This document shows, in pieces, positions 35,059 through 45,154 of a stretch of DNA of 64,000 nucleotides. This DNA is from Streptomyces sp. RKND-216 (GTDB lineage: Bacteria > Actinomycetota > Actinomycetes > Streptomycetales > Streptomycetaceae). Every line of letters starts with the position of its first letter. Position 1 is the stretch's first letter. The stretch lies in contig NZ_SSBQ01000002.1 in the NCBI RefSeq assembly GCF_004795255.1, positions 4,494,001-4,558,000 on the forward strand, written 5' to 3'. The position numbers were made by a program, and so were the translations under genes. The notes beneath the pieces were generated by a model. That model was given only the letters and a program-made list of their open reading frames with translations, was not told the DNA's origin and made no database searches.

Positions 35059-35682
35059 TCATCGGCGACTCCAGTCGTCGCTCAACGCGGGCGCCATCAG
35101 GTCGAGGTAGGTGTCCATGGTCCTGCGTGCCGCCTCGACAGTGACATCCTCGCCCTCGCCCCACTCCCGTCCGGCCGCCCGCATCACGCCGGTGAACGAC
35201 GCGACCAGCACCCGGGGGCGCCGGTCGTCGGGTGACAGGCCCTCGCGGGCGGTGAGCAGTGCGGCGAGGCGGGCCTCCGTCTCGGTGGACCGGCGCAGGT
35301 GTGCGGCGAGCAACGACGGCGTCGTCTCGATGACCTGCCACATCCGCATGTACAGGCCGATCGGCACGATCTCGGTGATGGCCTCGCCGAAGTGGTCCCA
35401 GGTCGCGTCGAGGGCGTTGCGCAGGGCGCGGATCGGCGACTCCTCTGCCGGGCGGTCGCGCACCGCCCCGTAGAAGCCGGCCTCCGTCTCGTCCTGAAGC
35501 GCGAGCGCGACCTCCTCCTTGCTGGAGAAGTACCGGAAGAAGGTCCGCTGGGAGACGTCGACGGCGTCGGCGATCTGATCGACGGTGGTGTCGTCGTATC
35601 CCCGGGTGACGATCAGCTCGTGCGCCACCCGGATGAGGGCCCCTCGGGTGCGCCGCTTCTTGCGCTCCCGCAGTCCGGTCAC
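35059..35682 (-). CDS. TetR family regulator
   Basis: A 207-residue repressor. The helix-turn-helix is at the N-terminus (RRTRGALIRVAHELIVTRGYDDTTVDQIADAVDVSQRTFFRYFSSKEEVA), followed by an all-helical ligand domain. It is divergent from an MFS exporter gene over a 112-base gap with a long inverted repeat, so it probably represses the exporter until a substrate binds. The start is GTG, giving MTGLRERKK. Confidence 0.92.
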   Translation of the reverse strand: MTGLRERKKRRTRGALIRVAHELIVTRGYDDTTVDQIADAVDVSQRTFFRYFSSKEEVALALQDETEAGFYGAVRDRPAEESPIRALRNALDATWDHFGEAITEIVPIGLYMRMWQVIETTPSLLAAHLRRSTETEARLAALLTAREGLSPDDRRPRVLVASFTGVMRAAGREWGEGEDVTVEAARRTMDTYLDLMAPALSDDWSRR

Positions 35683-35729
35683 GTTCGGCCACCTTTCCTG
35701 GACATGGGCGGCACCCTACCTGTGAGCGG

Positions 35730-35782
35730 AATGACAGCTGCAGACTGATGAATTGGTTTGTCAATTGTCAGACGCTGTCATT
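35730..35782. promoter_or_regulatory. Probable TetR operator between regulator and exporter
   Basis: A perfect 9-base inverted repeat AATGACAGC (35730-35738) and GCTGTCATT (35774-35782) flanks a 35-base A+T-rich core. The core holds the direct repeat TTGTCAATTGTCA, including a minus-strand TTGACA. The gap serves both genes. Confidence 0.6.
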
Positions 35783-35794
35783 AACCTCACGGGC

Positions 35795-37411
35795 ATGAGC
35801 TCGCACACCGCCACCGTCACGAAGGGGGCGCCCGAACCACAGGGCCCGCCGATAGCAGAGCCCGCCCGGCCCAGAGGGCTTCGCGGCCACCCGTGGCTCA
35901 CGCTTCTCACAGTGGCGCTGGGCGTCACCATGGTCGCCCTCGACGGCACCATCGTGGCCATCGCCAATCCCGCGATCAAACAGGATCTCGGCGCCACGCT
36001 CGCCGAGGTCCAGTGGATCACCAGCGGCTACCTCCTCGCTCTCGCCGTCTCACTGATCACGGCAGGCAAGCTCGGCGACCGCTTCGGCCACCGGCAGGCG
36101 TTCCTTTTCGGCGTGGTCGGCTTCGCCGTCGCCTCGGCGGCCATCGGCTTCGCTCCCAGCGTCTCGCTGGTCGTCACCTTCCGTGTCTTCCAGGGCGTCT
36201 TCGGTGCCCTCCTGATGCCTGCGGCGCTCGGGCTGCTCCGCGCTTCGTTCCCCGCCGAGAAGCTCAACGCGGCCATCGGTATCTGGGGTGCCGTGATCGG
36301 CGCCTCCACCGCGGCCGGCCCGATCGTCGGAGGGCTGCTGGTCGAACACGTCAGCTGGGAATCGGTCTTCTTCATCAACGTGCCGGTCGGTGTCCTCGCC
36401 CTGGGCATGGGTCTGGCGTTCCTGCTGGGCCATCGGGCGGAGAAGGCGGCGAGGTCCTTCGACCTGCCCGGCATCGCGCTCCTCTCCGTCGCGATGTTCT
36501 GCCTGATCTGGGCGCTGATCAAGGCCCCCGAGTGGGGCTGGGGCGATGCCGGTACGCTCGGCTTCCTCGCCGTCGCGCTGGTCCTCTTCGCCGTCTTCGC
36601 TCTCTGGGAGACCCGGGCACGGGAGCCGCTGCTGCCGCTGAGCATGTTTCGTTCCGTGCCGCTGTCGGCGGGCACCGTGCTGATGGTGCTCATGGCTTTC
36701 GGTTTCATGGGCGGGCTGTTCTTCGTCACCTTCTACCTCCAGAACGTCCACGGCATGTCTCCGGTGGAGAGCGGCCTGCACCTGCTGCCGCTGACGGCCA
36801 TGATGATCGTGTCGTCGCCGCTCGCCGGCGCCGTGATCACCAAGGTCGGGCCGCGTGGCCCGCTCGTCGCGGCCATGGTGATCACCGCAGTGGCGATGTT
36901 CGGTCTGTCGACGTTGGACGCAGGCAGCGGAACTCTGGCCACCTCTCTCTGGTTCGCCCTTCTCGGTCTCGGCCTGGCTCCGGTGATGGTCGGCGCGACC
37001 GAGGTCATCGTCGGCAACGCGCCGATCGAGCACGCCGGTGTGGCCGGCGGGCTCCAGCAGGCGGCCATGCAGGTCGGGGGGAGCCTGGGTACCGCAGTCC
37101 TCGGCGCCGTCATGGCCTCCCGTGCCGGCGGTGTAGTGGGGGAGAAGTGGGCCGAGGCCGGCCTCCCGCCCCTGGAGGCCCAGCAGGCAGAGCAGTTGGA
37201 GGACGCCGCGGCCGTCGGCTTCGCTCCGCCCGCTCCGGCGGGCACCCCGGAGAAGATCGCCGACCTCATGGCGAGTGTGGTGCACGACGCGTTCATCTCG
37301 GGCATGGGACTCGCCTTCACCTGTGCGGGAATCGTCGCGGTGCTGGCTGCGGGGATCGCGGTCTTCACCAAGCGGGGCGCCCACGACGCGGAACCCGCCG
37401 TGCACGTGTAG
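35795..37411 (+). CDS. MFS drug exporter, DHA2 (14-helix) type
   Basis: A 538-residue proton-driven exporter of the EmrB/QacA group. The first helix has GVTMVALDGTIVAIANPAI (the D-motif of this group), then motif A GKLGDRFGHRQAF and motif C AALGLLRASF/GPIVGGLL. About 14 hydrophobic segments are seen. It likely exports a toxic or antibiotic compound; the substrate is unknown. The ATG at 35795 was chosen since the signal-less start MSSHTATVTKG precedes the first helix by a normal distance. It is divergent from tetR, and a terminator follows at 37457. Confidence 0.92.
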   Translation: MSSHTATVTKGAPEPQGPPIAEPARPRGLRGHPWLTLLTVALGVTMVALDGTIVAIANPAIKQDLGATLAEVQWITSGYLLALAVSLITAGKLGDRFGHRQAFLFGVVGFAVASAAIGFAPSVSLVVTFRVFQGVFGALLMPAALGLLRASFPAEKLNAAIGIWGAVIGASTAAGPIVGGLLVEHVSWESVFFINVPVGVLALGMGLAFLLGHRAEKAARSFDLPGIALLSVAMFCLIWALIKAPEWGWGDAGTLGFLAVALVLFAVFALWETRAREPLLPLSMFRSVPLSAGTVLMVLMAFGFMGGLFFVTFYLQNVHGMSPVESGLHLLPLTAMMIVSSPLAGAVITKVGPRGPLVAAMVITAVAMFGLSTLDAGSGTLATSLWFALLGLGLAPVMVGATEVIVGNAPIEHAGVAGGLQQAAMQVGGSLGTAVLGAVMASRAGGVVGEKWAEAGLPPLEAQQAEQLEDAAAVGFAPPAPAGTPEKIADLMASVVHDAFISGMGLAFTCAGIVAVLAAGIAVFTKRGAHDAEPAVHV

Positions 37412-37456
37412 CGGACTCGCACGGACGGAGCTCTCGTTCCGTTCCGTGCGGTGAGG

Positions 37457-37495
37457 GGTGCAGGGGCACGGCCGAGGGGACCGCGCCCCTGCACC
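37457..37495 (+). terminator. Terminator after the MFS gene
   Basis: Stem GGTGCAGGGGC (37457-37467) with GCCCCTGCACC (37485-37495), 17-base loop, then TGTTT. It lies about 45 bases after the stop. Confidence 0.75.
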
Positions 37496-37690
37496 TGTTT
37501 ATCCCGTCCCCCTCGCTGCCGCGGACCGCCCGCGGGATCTGTGGACGGACGGCAGCCTGTGGACAACTCGGCCACCCCTACCGGTGACTTCCGGTGGTTG
37601 CGCTTGGCAGCGGCGGATGCGGGAAGCCAGCCTTGATCACGACACCGGGCGGATCCGCTGCCCGGCACCTTCACGGGGAGTGTGATCAGC

Positions 37691-38179
37691 ATGCCCGCCG
37701 AGCGCTCGTCCGACCGGGACGACCCAGCCGTCCGACACCGCGCAGCCCCCTCCAGCACGTCGGTCGCTCCGGCGGCACCACGCGGGATCGACGGCCCCGT
37801 GCGGCGGAGAGTTGCACGCGCTGCCGCGCTGCTGCCTGCTCTCGCCCTGGCACTCGGGGCCGCGCCGGCCGCCGCCTCGGGGGACACCTCGCGACCGGTG
37901 CTCGGCGACTGCGGCGCTGGTGAGCTGTGCCTGTGGGAGAACGCGGACTTCGCGGGGAAGCGACTCTCCTTCGAGCTCTCCGGCACACCCATCGAGAGCT
38001 ATGTCGCGCTCCCACCCGGGCACACCGCCGACGCGTACGCCAACCGCACCGGCCGGCCCGTGACCCTCTACCAGAGCCGGGAGTGCGGCACGACAGGCGA
38101 GTTCCACACCCACCCCTCCGGCTCCTGGACGCCCCGCTCGGCCTACCAGGTCCGCGCCTTCAAGATCTGGGAGCGCTGA
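37691..38179 (+). CDS. Secreted peptidase inhibitor I36-like protein
   Basis: A 162-residue secreted protein. A long N-region (about 35 residues) precedes a signal core (ARAAALLPALALALG) and a cleavage site near AAPAAAS. The mature part has a Cys pair at the start (GDCGAGELCLWENADFAGKRLSF), typical of the I36/beta-gamma crystallin-like SMI family. A later Cys (SRECGTTGEFH) is also present. Such proteins inhibit proteases or bind calcium outside the cell. I took the ATG at 37691, 11 bases after GGGAG, over the GTG at 37682. Confidence 0.75.
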   Translation: MPAERSSDRDDPAVRHRAAPSSTSVAPAAPRGIDGPVRRRVARAAALLPALALALGAAPAAASGDTSRPVLGDCGAGELCLWENADFAGKRLSFELSGTPIESYVALPPGHTADAYANRTGRPVTLYQSRECGTTGEFHTHPSGSWTPRSAYQVRAFKIWER

Positions 38180-38195
38180 GATGGCCCGGACGTGC

Positions 38196-38228
38196 CGAGG
38201 GGCCCCGGCCCGCGGCCGGGGCCCCTCG
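38196..38228. terminator. Bidirectional terminator between the I36-like gene and aceE
   Basis: A perfect 15-base stem (38196-38210 with 38214-38228) and a 3-base loop. It ends transcripts of both converging genes. Confidence 0.9.
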
Positions 38229-38255
38229 ACGGGGGAGTCGCGCGTTTCCGCGGGG

Positions 38256-40988
38256 TCAGGCGTCGCCGCCCGCGGTGCCCGGGTCGGCGGCGGACACCTC
38301 CAGCAGTTGGTACCGGTCCAGCGCCTGCTTCAGCGCGGACCGGTCGATGCGGCCTTCCCTCGCCAGCTCGGTGAGCACACCCAGCACGATCGACGGGGCG
38401 TCGATGTGGAAGAACCGCCGGGCCGCTCCGCGCGTGTCGGCGAATCCGAAGCCGTCCGCCCCCAGCGACTGGTACGTGCCCGGCACCCACCGTGCGATCT
38501 GGTCCGGCACACCGCGCTCCCAGTCCGAGACGGCCAGCTTCGGACCGTTGGCCCCCTGGAGCTTCCGCGTCACGTACGGGACACGCTGCTCCTCCTCCGG
38601 GTGCAGCAGGTTGTGCCGCTCCACGTCGACCGCCTCGCGCCGCAGCTCGTTCCACGACGTCGCCGACCACACGTCGGCGCGGACGTCCCATTCCTCCGCG
38701 AGGATCTGCTGGGCCTCCAGCGCCCACGCAAGGGCCACACCCGAGGCGAGGATCTGCGCGGGGTGGGTCCCCCGCTCGCCGGCCCGGTAGCGGTAGAGGC
38801 CCTGCAGAATGCCGTCGACGTCGACATCCTCCGGCTCCGCCGGCTGCTGGATCGGCTCGTTGTAGACGGTCAGGTAATAGAAGACGTCCTCGCTGTCCTC
38901 GCCGTACATCCGGCGCAGACCGTCCTTGACGATGTGCGCGATCTCGAAGCCGAACGCCGGGTCGTAGGCCACGCACGCCGGGTTCGTCGCGGCCAGCAGC
39001 ATGGAGTGGCCGTCCGCGTGCTGGGTGCCCTCGCCCGTCAGCGTCGTCCGTCCGGCGGTCGCGCCCAGCACGAAGCCGCGCGCCAGCTGGTCGGCCATCT
39101 GCCAGAACTGGTCGCCGGTCCGCTGGAAACCGAACATCGAGTAGAAGACGTAGACCGGGATCAGCGGTTCGCCATGGGTGGCGTACGCCGAGCCCGCCGC
39201 GATCAGCGAGGCCGTGCAGCCCGCCTCCGTGATGCCGTCGTGCAGCAGCTGCCCAGTCGGCGACTCCTTGTACGCCAGCAGCAGCTCGCGGTCCACCGAC
39301 TCGTACGTCTGGCCCAGCGGGTTGTAGATCTTGGCCGACGGGAAGAACGAGTCCATCCCGAAGGTGCGGTACTCGTCCGGTGCGATCAGCACGAACCGTT
39401 TGCCGATCTCCTTGTCCCGCATGAGGTCCTTCAACAACCGCACAAAGGCCATCGTGGTGGCGACCTGCTGCTGCCCCGACCCCTTCCTGACCGTGGCGTA
39501 GGCCTTGTCCCCGGGCTGCGGCAGCGGCTTCGCCCGTACGACCCGGGTCGGCACGTAGCCGCCGCACTCCTTGCGGCGGTCGTGCATGTACTGGATCTCG
39601 TCCGAGTCCCTTCCCGGGTGGAAGTACGGCGGCGCGCCGGACTCCAGCTCGCTGTCGGGGATGGGCAGGTGGAGCCGGTCACGGAAGTGCTTCAGGTCGT
39701 CGACCGTCAGCTTCTTCATCTGGTGCGTGGCGTTGCGGCCCTCGAAGTTCGGCCCGAGCGTCCACCCCTTGACCGTCTGGGCCAGGATCACGGTGGGCTG
39801 GCCCTTGTGCTCCTTGGCCGCCTTGTACGCCGCGTACACCTTGCGGTGGTCGTGGCCGCCGCGGCCCAGGTGCAGGATCTGGTCGTCGGTCATGCCCTCG
39901 ACCATGGCCCGCAGGCGCTGGTCGCCGCCGAAGAAGTGGTCGCGGATGTAGGCACCGGACTCGGTGGCATACGTCTGGAACTGGCCGTCCGGGGTGGTGT
40001 TCAGCTTGTTCACCAGCACGCCGTCGCGGTCGCGGGCCAGCAGCGGGTCCCAGGACCGGTCCCACACCAGCTTGATCACGTTCCAGCCGGCGCCGCGGAA
40101 GGCCGACTCGAGCTCCTGGATGATCTTTCCATTGCCCCGGACCGGCCCGTCCAGCCGCTGAAGGTTGCAGTTGACCACGAAGGTCAGGTTGTCCAGCCCC
40201 TCGCGCGCCGCGATGGACAGCTGCCCCAGGGACTCCGGCTCGTCCATCTCGCCGTCGCCCAGGAACGCCCACACGTGGGACTGCGAGGTGTCGCCGAGCC
40301 CCCGGGCCTCCATGTAGCGGTTCATCCGAGCCTGATAGATCGCACTGATCGGGCCCAGGCCCATCGAGACGGTGGGGAACTCCCAGAAGTCCGGCATCAT
40401 CCGGGGGTGCGGATAGCTGGACAGGCCGTTCGGCGCCTTCGACTTCTCCTGCCGGAAGCCGTCGAGCTGCGCCTCGGTCAGCCGGTCCAGCAGAAACGCG
40501 CGCGCATAGATGCCCGGCGACGCGTGCCCCTGGAAGAAGACCTGGTCACCACCCCTTCCGTCGTCCTTGCCCCGGAAGAAGTGGTTGAAGCCGACGTCGT
40601 AGAGCGACGCCGAAGAGGCGAAGGTGGCGATGTGGCCGCCCACGCCGATGCCGGGCCGCTGCGCTCTGGAGACCATCACGGCGGCGTTCCACCGGGTCGC
40701 GTTGAGGATCTTGCGCTCGACCTCTTCGTCGCCGGGGAAGAACGGCTCGTTCTTGGTCGCGATGGTGTTGACGTAGTCCGTGCTCCGCATCTCCGGCACG
40801 GCGACGCGCTTGGCACGGGCCCGTTCGATGAGGCGGAGCATGAGGTAGCGGGCACGTTCCCGGCCGCGCTCGTCGACCGCCGCGTCGAGTGAGTCGAGCC
40901 ACTCCTGGGTCTCTTCGGGGTCGAAGTCCGGGACCTGGCTGGGAAGGCCGCCAATGATGATCGGGGTGCGATCGGATCCGGAAGCCAC
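38256..40988 (-). CDS. aceE: Pyruvate dehydrogenase E1 component (homodimeric)
   Basis: A 910-residue homodimeric E1 that decarboxylates pyruvate with thiamine diphosphate and passes the acetyl group to the E2 lipoyl domain. The ThDP motif runs from [10 protein letters not shown] (244-253) to VVNCNLQ (about 271-277). The start is [18 protein letters not shown] from a GTG at 40988, preceded by GAAGGA; the frame is open upstream but without similarity. The end [10 protein letters not shown] is normal. No E2 or lipoamide dehydrogenase genes are adjacent, as is usual in streptomycetes where the complex parts are scattered. DUF3052 is divergent from it. Confidence 0.97.
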   Translation of the reverse strand: MASGSDRTPIIIGGLPSQVPDFDPEETQEWLDSLDAAVDERGRERARYLMLRLIERARAKRVAVPEMRSTDYVNTIATKNEPFFPGDEEVERKILNATRWNAAVMVSRAQRPGIGVGGHIATFASSASLYDVGFNHFFRGKDDGRGGDQVFFQGHASPGIYARAFLLDRLTEAQLDGFRQEKSKAPNGLSSYPHPRMMPDFWEFPTVSMGLGPISAIYQARMNRYMEARGLGDTSQSHVWAFLGDGEMDEPESLGQLSIAAREGLDNLTFVVNCNLQRLDGPVRGNGKIIQELESAFRGAGWNVIKLVWDRSWDPLLARDRDGVLVNKLNTTPDGQFQTYATESGAYIRDHFFGGDQRLRAMVEGMTDDQILHLGRGGHDHRKVYAAYKAAKEHKGQPTVILAQTVKGWTLGPNFEGRNATHQMKKLTVDDLKHFRDRLHLPIPDSELESGAPPYFHPGRDSDEIQYMHDRRKECGGYVPTRVVRAKPLPQPGDKAYATVRKGSGQQQVATTMAFVRLLKDLMRDKEIGKRFVLIAPDEYRTFGMDSFFPSAKIYNPLGQTYESVDRELLLAYKESPTGQLLHDGITEAGCTASLIAAGSAYATHGEPLIPVYVFYSMFGFQRTGDQFWQMADQLARGFVLGATAGRTTLTGEGTQHADGHSMLLAATNPACVAYDPAFGFEIAHIVKDGLRRMYGEDSEDVFYYLTVYNEPIQQPAEPEDVDVDGILQGLYRYRAGERGTHPAQILASGVALAWALEAQQILAEEWDVRADVWSATSWNELRREAVDVERHNLLHPEEEQRVPYVTRKLQGANGPKLAVSDWERGVPDQIARWVPGTYQSLGADGFGFADTRGAARRFFHIDAPSIVLGVLTELAREGRIDRSALKQALDRYQLLEVSAADPGTAGGDA

Positions 40989-41379
40989 GCTGTTCCTTCG
41001 CTGCTCGGTGGTGATCTTCGGCCGGGTCCGGTCATGGGCCGGGCCGGATGATCTCTTGCTGGCTGCGCCGCCTCCATCGTGTACCGCGACCGGGCGTACG
41101 TCACCCCTACCGAGGGGTAACCGTGCGTCCGTCCGGGCGGTACGGCGCCGCGATCGTCGGGCGCGGCCGAAATCCCACCCTACGCCCGGAGGGCGCCGAC
41201 GGCGGATGCTGTGGTGCGATGCGCCACGGATCGTGCATTGTGGGAGGAGACGTCGACGTTTGCGCGGGACGGGGCACCGGGTACTTGCGCGATCCGCCCC
41301 GCCCGTGTGGACTACGCCCAAAGCCTCGCGCGAAGGGCGAGGCGCATCCCTTGTACCGGAACATGACAGGAGGCAATCC

Positions 41380-41820
41380 GTGAGCGCGACCGCGGACCAC
41401 GCGGAGGAGCGGACCAACCCCGCCGCAAGGCTGGGTTTCCAGCCCGGGATGGTGGTCCAGGAGCTCGGCTACGACGACGACGCCGAGCAGGCACTCCGTG
41501 AGGGAATCGAGGCCATCACGGGCACCGAACTCGTCGACGAGGATCACGACGATGTCGCGGACGCCGTGGTGCTGTGGTTCCGCGAGGAGGACGGCGACCT
41601 GACGGACGCGCTGGTGGACGCCACCACCATGATCGACGAGGGCGCCCCTGTCTGGCTGCTGACGCCGAAGACCGGCCGTGACGGCTACGTCGAGGCCAGC
41701 GACATCGGCGAGGCCGCGCAGACCGCAGGCCTCGCCCAGACCGGCAACGTCAATGCCGGCAAGGACTGGACCGGCTCCCGGCTGATGACCCCCAAGGCGG
41801 CCAAGTCCGGTAAGCGCTGA
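41380..41820 (+). CDS. DUF3052 family protein
   Basis: A 146-residue acidic protein. The conserved run is [34 protein letters not shown] followed by [19 protein letters not shown] and [26 protein letters not shown]. The family is conserved among actinobacteria, commonly beside aceE, and lacks a known biochemical activity; regulation of the nearby pyruvate dehydrogenase or a stress role is plausible. GTG at 41380 follows AGGAGG. The gap to aceE (391 bases) must hold both promoters. Confidence 0.88.
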   Translation: MSATADHAEERTNPAARLGFQPGMVVQELGYDDDAEQALREGIEAITGTELVDEDHDDVADAVVLWFREEDGDLTDALVDATTMIDEGAPVWLLTPKTGRDGYVEASDIGEAAQTAGLAQTGNVNAGKDWTGSRLMTPKAAKSGKR

Positions 41821-41870
41821 GCGGGCCCCGACCCTTCTCGCGCCTCGTCCCCGCGCATGCCGCGGCACTC

Positions 41871-41908
41871 CGCCCGTCCCCGACAGCCCAGGCTGCCGGG
41901 GACGGGCG
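41871..41908 (+). terminator. Terminator after DUF3052
   Basis: An 18-base inverted repeat with one mismatch (41871-41888 with 41891-41908). It separates DUF3052 from the peroxiredoxin, which has its own likely -10 box TAGGCT at 41922-41927. Confidence 0.8.
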
Positions 41909-41965
41909 TTCCCGGCCTGCGTAGGCTGGGCGGGTCACTCACCGCAACCGGAGGAGATCCCTGGC

Positions 41966-42427
41966 ATGCAGCCCCTCGAGGTCGGCACCAAGGCCCCTGA
42001 CATCACCCTCAAGAACCAGCACGGCGAGACCGTCACCCTCGCTGGGTTCAAGGGCGAGAAGAACGTCGTCCTGCTCTTCTACCCCTTCGCCTTCACCGGC
42101 GTGTGCACGGGTGAGCTGTGCGCCCTGCGTGACGAGCTGCCCACGTTCTCCGGGGACGACGTGCAGCTGCTCGCGGTCTCGTGCGACTCGCCCTTCACGC
42201 TCCGGGTCTTCGCCGAGCAGGAGGGCCTGGAGTACCCCCTGCTGTCGGACTTCTGGCCCCACGGCGAGGCCGCCCGCGCGTACGGTGTCTTCAACGAGGA
42301 GAAGGGCTGTGCGGTGCGCGGCACCTTCATCATCGACAAGGAGGGCGTGATCCGTTGGACCGTCGTCAACGGTCTGCCGGACGCGCGCGACATGGGCGAC
42401 TACGTCAAGGCGCTGGAAACCCTCTGA
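41966..42427 (+). CDS. AhpE-like one-Cys peroxiredoxin
   Basis: A 153-residue thioredoxin-fold peroxidase. The peroxidatic Cys is in FTGVCTGEL (Cys47), with the Pro and Thr of the active site (FYPFAFTGVCT). A second Cys lies five residues on (Cys52), with no clear resolving Cys at the C-terminus. Start and length match AhpE of mycobacteria, which clears peroxides and peroxynitrite. The ATG at 41966 follows GGAGGAG. Its nearness to the Ter block agrees with a shared stress role. Confidence 0.92.
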   Translation: MQPLEVGTKAPDITLKNQHGETVTLAGFKGEKNVVLLFYPFAFTGVCTGELCALRDELPTFSGDDVQLLAVSCDSPFTLRVFAEQEGLEYPLLSDFWPHGEAARAYGVFNEEKGCAVRGTFIIDKEGVIRWTVVNGLPDARDMGDYVKALETL

Positions 42428-42542
42428 GTGAACCGGTGGGGTGAGGGGAACCGCTCACCGGCATCCACTCGTTGACCCAGCGGCATCCGTTCAGTCCACG
42501 GGGGCACGCCGTGCTCCTCAGGAACAATTCTCAGGAGGACTC

Positions 42543-43118
42543 GTGGGAGTCAGCCTCAGCAAGGGCGGCAACGTCTCGCTGACCAAGGAAGCCCCGAACC
42601 TGACCGCCGTGATGGTCGGTCTCGGCTGGGACGCCCGTACCACCACCGGCAGTGACTTCGACCTGGACGCCAGCGCCCTGCTGGCCAACGGCGAGGGAAA
42701 GGTCGGCAACGACAAGAATTTCATCTTCTTCAACAACCTCAAGAGCCCCGACGGCTCCGTCGAGCACCTCGGCGACAACCTCACGGGTGAGGGCGAGGGC
42801 GACGACGAGGTCATCAAGGTGAACCTCGCCGGTGTGCCCGCGGACGTCGAAAAGATCGTCTTCCCCGTCTCGATCTACGAGGCCGAGACGCGCCAGCAGA
42901 GCTTCGGCCAGGTGCGCAACGCGTTCATCCGCATCGTCGACCAGGCGGACAACAACGAGCTGGCCCGCTACGACCTCAGCGAGGACGCCTCGACCGAGAC
43001 GGCCATGGTCTTCGGCGAGCTGTACCGGCACGGGGCGGAGTGGAAGTTCCGTGCGGTCGGCCAGGGCTACGCCTCCGGCCTGCGCGGCATCGCGCAGGAC
43101 TTCGGGGTCAACGTCTGA
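42543..43118 (+). CDS. terD: TerD family stress protein (first copy)
   Basis: A 191-residue TerD protein. These are calcium-binding beta-sandwich proteins of the Ter stress system. The calcium-binding motif is [10 protein letters not shown]. The typical end [34 protein letters not shown] is complete. The GTG at 42543 follows AGGAGG. The name terD is by family; with several paralogues the exact letter is uncertain. It is followed by a near-identical second copy after 128 bases. Confidence 0.93.
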   Translation: MGVSLSKGGNVSLTKEAPNLTAVMVGLGWDARTTTGSDFDLDASALLANGEGKVGNDKNFIFFNNLKSPDGSVEHLGDNLTGEGEGDDEVIKVNLAGVPADVEKIVFPVSIYEAETRQQSFGQVRNAFIRIVDQADNNELARYDLSEDASTETAMVFGELYRHGAEWKFRAVGQGYASGLRGIAQDFGVNV

Positions 43119-43154
43119 GCCGTACGGCGAGGACGTCCACCTGATCTCGGCAAG

Positions 43155-43201
43155 GCACGGCGCCGCAGGCTTCCCGGTCGGGGAAGTGTGCGGCGCCGTG
43201 C
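43155..43201 (+). terminator. Long hairpin between the two terD genes
   Basis: An imperfect stem of about 21 bases (43155-43175 with 43181-43201), with GCACGGCGCCGCA pairing TGCGGCGCCGTGC and CTTCCC pairing GGGAAG. It may end or weaken the first transcript so that the second copy depends on its own promoter. Confidence 0.8.
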
Positions 43202-43246
43202 GCGTGCAGCACACTCGGGCCACACACTTCGGAGAGGAAGCAGCAC

Positions 43247-43825
43247 ATGAGCGTGACGCTCGCCAAGGGGGGAAACGTCTCCCTCTCGAAGGCCGCACCC
43301 AACCTCACACGGGTCGAGGTCGGTCTCGGCTGGAAGGCCCGCTCCACCACCGGCGCCGGCTTCGACCTGGACGCCAGCGCTTTGCTGTGCGGCGCCGGCC
43401 GGGTGCTCGGTGACGAGTACTTCGTCTTCTACAACAACCTCAAGAGCCCCGAGGGCTCCGTCGAGCACACCGGTGACGAACTCGTCGGCGGTACCGGGAG
43501 CGACGACGACGAGACGGTCCTGGTGGACCTGGAGCAGGTGCCGGCGCAGGTCGACCAGATCGTCTTCCCCGTCTCCATCTACGACGCCGAGACCCGCAGA
43601 CAGACCTTCGGGCAGGTCACCGACGCCTATATCCGGGTGCTCAACCAGGACGACGGCCAGGAGATCGCACGTTACGACCTCACCGAGGACGCCTCCTCCG
43701 AGACGGCGATGATCTTCGGCGAGCTGTACCGGCACGGGGTGGAGTGGAAGTTCCGTGCCGTGGGACAGGGGTACGCGTCGGGCCTCCGAGGCATCGCCCT
43801 AGACTTCGGAGTCAACGTTTCGTAA
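43247..43825 (+). CDS. terD: TerD family stress protein (second copy)
   Basis: A 192-residue paralogue of the protein before it, with the same start pattern (VTLAKGGNVSLSKAAPNLT), the same calcium motif (FDLDASALL) and a nearly identical end ([35 protein letters not shown]). Acidic loop lengths differ. It arose by tandem duplication. The ATG follows GGAGAGGAAG. It lies 46 bases before the TerC/DUF475 gene and is probably co-transcribed with it. Confidence 0.93.
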   Translation: MSVTLAKGGNVSLSKAAPNLTRVEVGLGWKARSTTGAGFDLDASALLCGAGRVLGDEYFVFYNNLKSPEGSVEHTGDELVGGTGSDDDETVLVDLEQVPAQVDQIVFPVSIYDAETRRQTFGQVTDAYIRVLNQDDGQEIARYDLTEDASSETAMIFGELYRHGVEWKFRAVGQGYASGLRGIALDFGVNVS

Positions 43826-43871
43826 AGAGGCCCGGCCCACAGCCCCGGCAAGTTGAGAGATTGGGTAACCA

Positions 43872-45008
43872 GTGATCCTGAGAACCTTCGGCTGGTCCTT
43901 CGGCGTCACCGCCGCGGGTCTTGCCCTGGCCGCGTTCTTCTGGGGCTGGAAGGGCTTCGCCGTGGTGGCGATTCTCTCCGTCCTGGAGATCTCGCTGTCG
44001 TTCGACAACGCGGTCGTCAACGCCGGTGTGCTGAAGAAGATGAACGCCTTCTGGCAGAAGATCTTCCTCACCATCGGCATCCTGATCGCGGTCTTCGGTA
44101 TGCGGCTGCTCTTCCCCGTCGTGATCGTCGCCGTGAGTGCGGGCGTCGGCCCCATCGAGGCCGTGCAGCTCGCCGTCGACGATCCCGACCGGTACGAGCA
44201 GCTGGTCACGGACGCGCACCCGTCGATCGCCGCGTTCGGTGGCATGTTCCTGCTGATGATCTTCCTGAACTTCATGTTCGAGGAGCGGGAGCACAAGTGG
44301 TTCCCGTGGCTGGAACGTCCCCTCGCGAAGCTCGGCCGGGTCGAGATGCTCTCCGTGTGCGTCGCCCTGATCACCCTGCTGATCTCGGCGATGTTCCTCG
44401 CCACTCACGCCCACCAGTACGGCGGCGAACACGCGGACAAGTCGTCCACCGTCCTCCTCGCCGGCGTCGCCGGCCTCGTCACCTACCTCCTGGTGCACGG
44501 CCTCTCCAGCCACTTCGAGAACAAGCTCGAGGAAGAGGACGAGCGTGAGGAGGAGGCCGCCGAGGCGGCCCGCAAGGCCGGCAAGGACCCGAGCGCCGTC
44601 GGCCTGGCCGGCAAGGCGGCGTTCTTCATGTTCCTCTACCTGGAGGTCCTGGACGCGTCGTTCTCGTTCGACGGCGTGATCGGCGCCTTCGCCATCACCA
44701 ACCACATCTTCTGGATGGCGCTCGGCCTCGGCATCGGCGCGATGTACGTCCGTTCCCTCACGGTCTACCTCGTCCGCCAGGGCACCCTGGACGACTACGT
44801 CTACCTCGAGCACGGCGCGCACTACGCCATCGGCGTGCTCGCCGCCATCCTGCTCATCACCATCCGCTTCCAGATCTCCGAGGTGGTCACCGGCCTGGCC
44901 GGCGTGGCGCTCATCGCCTGGTCGTTCTGGTCGTCGGTCCGGCGCAACCGTGCGCTGGAGAGAGAAGGAGAGGAGCCGGAGAAGACCGAGGTCACCTCCG
45001 GCGCCTGA
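43872..45008 (+). CDS. TerC/DUF475 family membrane protein
   Basis: A 378-residue integral membrane protein with eight to nine hydrophobic segments. Two intramembrane acidic motifs of the TerC superfamily are visible: SLSFDNAVVNAG near the start (about residues 42-53), and ASFSFDGVIGAFAIT (about 262-276). A charged cytosolic loop (EEEDEREEEAAEAARKAGK) lies in the middle. TerC-like proteins export or sense metals, for instance manganese. GTG start at 43872. It is downstream of the two TerD genes and forms the membrane arm of the Ter system. Confidence 0.9.
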   Translation: MILRTFGWSFGVTAAGLALAAFFWGWKGFAVVAILSVLEISLSFDNAVVNAGVLKKMNAFWQKIFLTIGILIAVFGMRLLFPVVIVAVSAGVGPIEAVQLAVDDPDRYEQLVTDAHPSIAAFGGMFLLMIFLNFMFEEREHKWFPWLERPLAKLGRVEMLSVCVALITLLISAMFLATHAHQYGGEHADKSSTVLLAGVAGLVTYLLVHGLSSHFENKLEEEDEREEEAAEAARKAGKDPSAVGLAGKAAFFMFLYLEVLDASFSFDGVIGAFAITNHIFWMALGLGIGAMYVRSLTVYLVRQGTLDDYVYLEHGAHYAIGVLAAILLITIRFQISEVVTGLAGVALIAWSFWSSVRRNRALEREGEEPEKTEVTSGA

Positions 45009-45154
45009 CGCCCGGCGGCCGGCACCCTGACTTCCCGTCAGGGGTGTCAAGGCCGTCCGATTGCGGAACGCTTCCCTCGGGGCGGCACCGGGCCCGGCTC
45101 GGTGCCGCCCCGACCGGCATGCGGCCTGGAACGAGTCTGTGGGGTGGGTAGGAG

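Noticed and set aside
38181..40892. A 903-codon open frame on the plus strand over aceE
   Set aside because: It is exactly antisense to the conserved aceE gene and has only Arg/Leu/Val-rich composition, a usual shadow at this G+C level.
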